Positions 15,401 through 17,269 of a stretch of DNA of 17,269 nt are shown piece after piece (positions within the stretch are counted from its first letter, which is position 1; each line of letters opens with the position of its first letter). Below the pieces are notes generated by a model that saw only the letters and a list, made by a program, of their open reading frames with translations, ran no database searches and was not told the origin of the DNA. The stretch comes from JALZHR01 sp036388475 (GTDB taxonomy: Bacteria; Acidobacteriota; Blastocatellia; Pyrinomonadales; Pyrinomonadaceae), in the NCBI GenBank assembly GCA_036388475.1, contig DASVRT010000060.1, positions 1 to 17,269 on the forward strand. Direction: 5' to 3'. The position numbers were made by a program, and so were the translations under genes.

Positions 15401-15867
15401 TGTTGAAAATTGCGTGTCGGGAGCGGCAATTGGCGCAACGTCGCCGCTTCGATAACCCGTCCGTTCTGCGAAGTTTCAGTCTGCAAAACCGGCGCTTCGG
15501 CTTCGACTGTGACGTTCGCCGTTCCGCCCGTCACGCCGAGCTGCACGTCCAGAGTGGTCGTCTGCGTAATATTGACGACGGCTTCGGCTTCGGATTTTTG
15601 AAATCCGCTTGCCGTCACCTCGACTTTATAACGCCCCGGCGGCAGAAGCTGGAATGAATAAATACCGTCGCCGCTGGTTGTCGCCTGACGCGACAAACCT
15701 GTTTCCTGACTGGAAATGGTGACGCTCGCGCCCTGCACGACCGCGCCGTTCTGGTCCGTTACAGTGCCGCTGATTTGTCCGGTCGTGCCCTGCGCGTAAA
15801 TCGCGTTCGCGCCGCCAACCAGCAAACAAATAACAAAGAAAATACTGAAAATTGTCTTCCGCAACAT
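12433..15867 (-). CDS. Oar-like TonB-dependent outer-membrane receptor with CarboxypepD-reg domain
   Basis: A 1144-residue outer-membrane protein of the kind abundant in Acidobacteriota. Residues 1-26 are a signal peptide ending IYAQ. Residues 29-112 form a carboxypeptidase-regulatory-like beta-sandwich (GTVTDQNGAVVQGASVTI, then GIYSFQLLPPGRYKV). A plug domain follows at about 130-250 (LPLPTRNFQQLL, ISVNGQRTTSNSVRINGVDA, GGNVEAVTRSGTN). The rest is a long beta-barrel ending in a terminal Phe (GFKLNF). TAGGAG about 7 nt before the ATG is the best ribosome site in the window. The gene follows tetR by 92 bp, and a copy of the tetR operator lies in that gap, so repression by the TetR protein is likely. 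It ends at a strong terminator. The ligand is unknown. A lipid or fatty-acid ligand is suggested only by the neighbours. Confidence 0.95.
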   Translation of the reverse strand: MLRKTIFSIFFVICLLVGGANAIYAQGTTGQISGTVTDQNGAVVQGASVTISSQETGLSRQATTSGDGIYSFQLLPPGRYKVEVTASGFQKSEAEAVVNITQTTTLDVQLGVTGGTANVTVEAEAPVLQTETSQNGRVIEAATLRQLPLPTRNFQQLLTLQAGAQSSVSNNTELGRGDATISVNGQRTTSNSVRINGVDANSIGTNSTPNIAVPASDSLQEFVVQTSLYDASNGRNAGGNVEAVTRSGTNDFHGNVYYFFRDRRLTANEPFIKGRGLEKPEFSRHQYGMTFGGPVVRDRIFFFGSYQGTRERNGYSLINSLTSPTVPLGLRDDNRTAAGLNATFGIPVASVNPVALTILNARLANGQFVIPSSGVTARPSDCLPTLPTNLCPITVPQSGVSRFRENQFNANGDFVISDNHNLSAKFFVADNPTFQANYNFAGLGNGERQLIGFGGDLTIKQKLYSITDNYIFSSNVVNQARFGFNRLRVTSVPEEPFTAASLGITNPLASLFPGAPTIQLAGLDSQFFFGSAPLADQSSRINGYNFSDVLSVTAGNHRLRFGGEYRFSQVKFYFNAFSRGQIIFGSFNNFLSGVGTSLLGSGVFDRYFKVKDTNFFVQDDWKVNKRLSLNLGLRYDLYGLPVENQGRLVNFLFDQVRVGSTASPALPPNGFVQAEGGMLAGVPTVEKTLAPVDKNNFAPRVGFAYLLDEDLNIVVRGGYGIYYDRISTRFANTQLFNFPYFALGVGLPGSTLPGITQRFANPFIPLPAPSQFPVAATLPSPLAPLSPFVGVPVAGVYVDPELKTPYVQQYNIGLQWELWKNFVLDVGYVGNKGTNLLQLISPNQPVYNPATNSFATPFPAAVSALKNATGGVQQVQTTSLSTYNSLQMSLAKRFDNGMQFLAAYTFGKSIDYYSGSALNELSNVAGDQFNWRANRGRSDFNREQRLVVSGVYAFPKRNFESGFARALFNDWQIAGIAVFQSGLPFSIIDNPGNGVIQRANFNQNFNGDIYTSGGVSERLNGYFNTAAFVRSCPIGTVVAGVFVACANNGVGAVNNPTFDPSNPFGNTLRNGFTGPGQKNVDISLIRIIPFTEQFRGEFRIEAFNVFNWVNYANPNNNISGANFGRIERASTGPRVIQLGFKLNF

Positions 15868-15894
15868 CTCGCTCTCCTATTTTTCTTTTTAAAT

Positions 15895-15914
15895 AAAAAC
15901 GAACGTCCGTTTTT
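15895..15914. promoter_or_regulatory. TetR-type operator upstream of the TonB-dependent receptor gene
   Basis: A 20-bp palindrome, AAAAACGAAC joined to GTCCGTTTTT, with one mismatched pair. Its 12-bp core (15899-15910) is the reverse complement of the core at 16630-16641 next to tetR. The centre is 37 bp upstream of the receptor ATG, in the only gap between tetR and the receptor. The promoter itself is not clear; a TTAAAT upstream of the palindrome could be the -10. Confidence 0.7.
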
Positions 15915-15932
15915 GTTTTTCGCCATTTAAAA

Positions 15933-15950
15933 TTTCATCTTTCGATGAAA
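15933..15950 (-). terminator. Hairpin terminator after tetR (possibly bidirectional)
   Basis: TTTCATC (15933-15939) pairs perfectly with GATGAAA (15944-15950). On the minus strand the loop is GAAA and TTTT follows, just past the tetR stop. On the plus strand the same stem is followed by AC and eight T (15953-15960), a better terminator for rightward transcripts. Confidence 0.55.
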
Positions 15951-15959
15951 ACTTTTTTT

Positions 15960-16622
15960 TCAAGCCGTCGTGATAATCTGTTTCTTAAACTGTGCGAGTT
16001 TTTCCTCGCTCAAAACGCCGTAGCTGAAAATCTTGGTCAAAACATTCAGCGCCTGCTCGTCCGTCAAACCCAGATGAGAATTTCCGCCGAAAAGCTTTTC
16101 GACCAGAAAATAATTAAAAAACTGCATATACGCCGCCGTAAAAACCACCGCCGGATCGACGCCTTTGCGAACGTCGCCGCGCCGCACCGCGCCGTCGAAC
16201 TTTTCGCCGAAAACGCGCCGGAAGCTTTCGGCTAAACCGTCGAACATCTTTCGAAAGTGCCTGTTTCTGAATTCCAAAACGTCGATATACATCAGCAGCC
16301 AGAAATCCGAATGCTCGTTGACCAGCTCGCCCGCCATTTGTCCGAGATGGCGCAGGCTCGTCGGTTCGAGCGGCTCGTCGATTTCTTCCATAATCGTCTT
16401 TAATTTGGCGTCGATGACGGTCAAATAGCCGTTGATGATTGATTCAAAAATCGCTTCTTTAGTCTCGAAATAATTATAAAGATTGCCTAACGAAACGTCC
16501 GCCCGTTTGGAAATATCACGCATTGAAGTCGCGTGGAAGCCCTGTTTGATAAAAAGCTCTTTTGCCGCCGTGGCGATTACGGAACGTTTTTCCGCAATTA
16601 CTTTTTCACTGAGTTTCGGCAT
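15960..16622 (-). CDS. TetR/AcrR-family transcriptional repressor
   Basis: A 220-residue regulator of normal TetR length. The N-terminal HTH domain is complete: ATAAKELFIKQGFHATSMRD (17-36), then ISKRADVSLGNLYNYFETKE (37-56). The C-terminal two-thirds is an all-helical ligand domain with aromatic-rich stretches such as FWLLMYIDVLEF and YMQFFNYFLVEKLF. These could line a hydrophobic pocket for a fatty-acyl ligand, which is inference. Its own promoter lies at 16646-16674, and an operator-like palindrome overlaps the predicted start site, implying autoregulation. The same core recurs upstream of the TonB-dependent receptor. The ATG at 16622 is only ~15-18 nt from the predicted transcript start, so the leader is very short with no clear Shine-Dalgarno. 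Confidence 0.93.
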   Translation of the reverse strand: MPKLSEKVIAEKRSVIATAAKELFIKQGFHATSMRDISKRADVSLGNLYNYFETKEAIFESIINGYLTVIDAKLKTIMEEIDEPLEPTSLRHLGQMAGELVNEHSDFWLLMYIDVLEFRNRHFRKMFDGLAESFRRVFGEKFDGAVRRGDVRKGVDPAVVFTAAYMQFFNYFLVEKLFGGNSHLGLTDEQALNVLTKIFSYGVLSEEKLAQFKKQIITTA

Positions 16623-16629
16623 AAAATGA

Positions 16630-16641
16630 ACGGACGTTCGT
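16630..16641. promoter_or_regulatory. TetR-type operator at the tetR start
   Basis: ACGGACGTTCGT is a near-palindrome with one mismatched pair. The same 12 bases occur inverted at 15899-15910 before the receptor gene. It sits 4 bp downstream of the tetR -10 box and 7 bp before the ATG, over the predicted transcription start, a classic spot for autorepression. Confidence 0.7.
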
Positions 16642-16645
16642 ATTT

Positions 16646-16674
16646 TTAATAGCTTAATTTCAGACGTTTGTCAA
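16646..16674 (-). promoter_or_regulatory. Sigma-70-type promoter of tetR
   Basis: On the minus strand a perfect TTGACA (16669-16674) is followed after 17 nt by TATTAA (16646-16651). The predicted start falls at about 16637-16640, within the operator at 16630-16641. Confidence 0.65.
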
Positions 16675-16701
16675 TTAATTATTAGAATCTTTGAAATATT
16701 T

Positions 16702-16757
16702 TTTCGCTTTCTATTTTTATTTCGCTTTCCATTTTCTATTTTTATTTCGCTTTCTAT
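16702..16757. repeat. AT-rich direct repeat in the tetR upstream region
   Basis: The 19-mer CTATTTTTATTTCGCTTTC occurs exactly at 16711-16729 and 16736-16754, a 25-bp period. A part copy (TTTCGCTTTCTAT) begins just before the first. It lies between the tetR promoter and the promoter of the 65-aa gene. Low complexity, with no dyad symmetry seen. Confidence 0.75.
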
Positions 16758-16848
16758 AAAGTAATAAATCGAGTCCGTCATTTTCGCGGCTTTCGGATTT
16801 TTCTTTTTAAAAACTGAAGTTATATTTTTTTGGCGGCAGTAGCTCGGC

Positions 16849-16854
16849 TATAAT
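16849..16854 (+). promoter_or_regulatory. -10 box for the small membrane protein gene
   Basis: A perfect TATAAT lies 39 bp before the ATG at 16894. The -35 position is only a T-run, so the match is partial. A GAGG ribosome site at 16882-16885 follows within the expected leader. Confidence 0.5.
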
Positions 16855-16893
16855 TGACCGCGAGGTTAATCTACCGGGGCAGAGGAATATTAA

Positions 16894-17091
16894 ATGTTAT
16901 TTTATTTTCACGGCGGCGATATGTTCTGGTTATCTATGATTTGGATTTTTATAATACCTGCCGTGTTCGTCGCCTTAGCCGTTTGGGCGTGCTTCAAGCT
17001 CGGAATCGGAGAACCGCCTAAAAGTCACGACGAAAAAGTAAATCCGCTTCTTTTTTCCTTGCAGGAAACAAAGGACGAAGAAAAGAAATAA
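16894..17091 (+). CDS. Small single-pass membrane protein
   Basis: A 65-residue protein that I do not recognise. Residues 10-35 form one membrane helix (FWLSMIWIFIIPAVFVALAV). It is followed by a polar tail rich in Lys, Asp and Glu (EPPKSHDEKV, then ETKDEEKK), so the C-terminus probably lies in the cytoplasm. Support for a real gene is the AGAGGA site 7 nt before the ATG, a perfect TATAAT upstream, and a typical membrane-protein layout. It reads away from tetR. An insertion sequence lies about 40-80 bp downstream. Function unknown. Confidence 0.7.
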   Translation: MLFYFHGGDMFWLSMIWIFIIPAVFVALAVWACFKLGIGEPPKSHDEKVNPLLFSLQETKDEEKK

Positions 17092-17130
17092 TTTCGAGAT
17101 ACGCTTAAGTTAAAACTTTATCCAGCCTAA

Positions 17131-17269
17131 GGGAGTGACTAAACGAATGTTGATAGGATAAACTTTGTCAATGCCAGCTTGTCCAAATTGTGAAAATTCA
17201 GAGAAACAAATAAAAAACGGAAAGAGTCACTGCGGCACGCAGCGATATTTATGCCGCAGTTGCGGCAAA
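17131..17269 (+). mobile_element. Left end of an IS1-like insertion sequence (continues past the window)
   Basis: The transposase start at 17171 marks an insertion sequence entering from the right. The exact end is uncertain; I place it near GGGAGTGACT (17131) because the sequence from there leads into the transposase gene with little space. The other terminal repeat and any target duplication lie outside the window. Confidence 0.55.
17171..17269 (+). CDS. IS1-family transposase InsA-like N-terminus, partial
   Basis: The 33 codons to the window edge encode a zinc-ribbon start: CPNC near residues 4-7, KNGK at 15-18, GTQRYLC at 22-28, and CRSCGK at the edge. This is the CxxC...CxxC layout of the N-terminal DNA-binding part of IS1-type transposases (InsA). 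The rest of the gene, including the catalytic DDE region, is outside the window, so it cannot be judged intact or broken. No good Shine-Dalgarno is seen before the ATG. Confidence 0.75.
   Translation, partial: MPACPNCENSEKQIKNGKSHCGTQRYLCRSCGK

Noticed and set aside
16831..16890. tRNA-like stretch (GGCGGCAGTAGCTC)
   Set aside because: It has a D-arm-like TAGCTC, but there is no anticodon stem, no T-arm sequence and no closing acceptor stem. It overlaps the promoter of the small gene.

Overview
The window looks like the chromosome of an acidobacterium, probably of the Pyrinomonadaceae/Blastocatellia type. This is an inference from family content, not a phylogeny. The pointers are a very long Oar-like TonB-dependent receptor with an N-terminal carboxypeptidase-regulatory domain, and an exported protein built from delta-60, BACON and VCBS/FG-GAP repeats. 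Many genes also lack a clear Shine-Dalgarno site, and intergenic DNA is rich in short heptad-like repeats. From tetR (16622) down to position 1 every gene reads leftward on the minus strand. Only the last ~400 bases carry plus-strand genes.

Layout in order of transcription (right to left): a TetR-family repressor (15960-16622) with its own promoter and a palindromic operator; a second copy of that operator and a hairpin terminator in the 92-bp gap; a 1144-aa TonB-dependent receptor (12433-15867) ending at a strong intrinsic terminator; a secreted class-2 lipase (11395-12339); an alpha/beta hydrolase (10485-11264); a KAS III-like condensing enzyme that lacks the usual His and Asn (9461-10453); a small multi-pass membrane protein (8972-9430); a long-chain acyl-CoA synthetase (7140-8972); an MscS-type channel (5992-6942); an exported alpha/beta hydrolase (5124-6020); a MaoC-type hydratase (4616-5017); a Spinster-like MFS transporter (3323-4612); and, from its own promoter, the start of the repeat-rich exported protein (1-3072, C-terminus outside the window). 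To the right of tetR, on the plus strand, are a 65-aa membrane protein (16894-17091) and the left end of an IS1-like insertion sequence (from about 17131).

The genes share a lipid/acyl theme: outer-membrane uptake, secreted lipase, fatty-acid activation, a condensing-enzyme homologue, an enoyl-CoA hydratase-like enzyme and export. I propose, as inference only, a TetR-controlled lipid-scavenging or acyl-modification locus. Within it, KAS III-like, membrane protein and acyl-CoA synthetase are tightly coupled, as are MscS with hydrolase and MaoC with MFS.

The most unusual non-coding signal is a set of low-complexity repeats with roughly 7-bp units. They abut the stop codons of four different genes (near 5124, 7140, 10485 and 11395). 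Each has a different unit sequence, and three of the four form long inverted repeats. No stretch over 300 bases lacks a gene. The larger gaps (3073-3322 and 16623-16893) hold the promoters, operator, leader hairpin and repeats listed below. I saw no tRNA, rRNA or CRISPR array.
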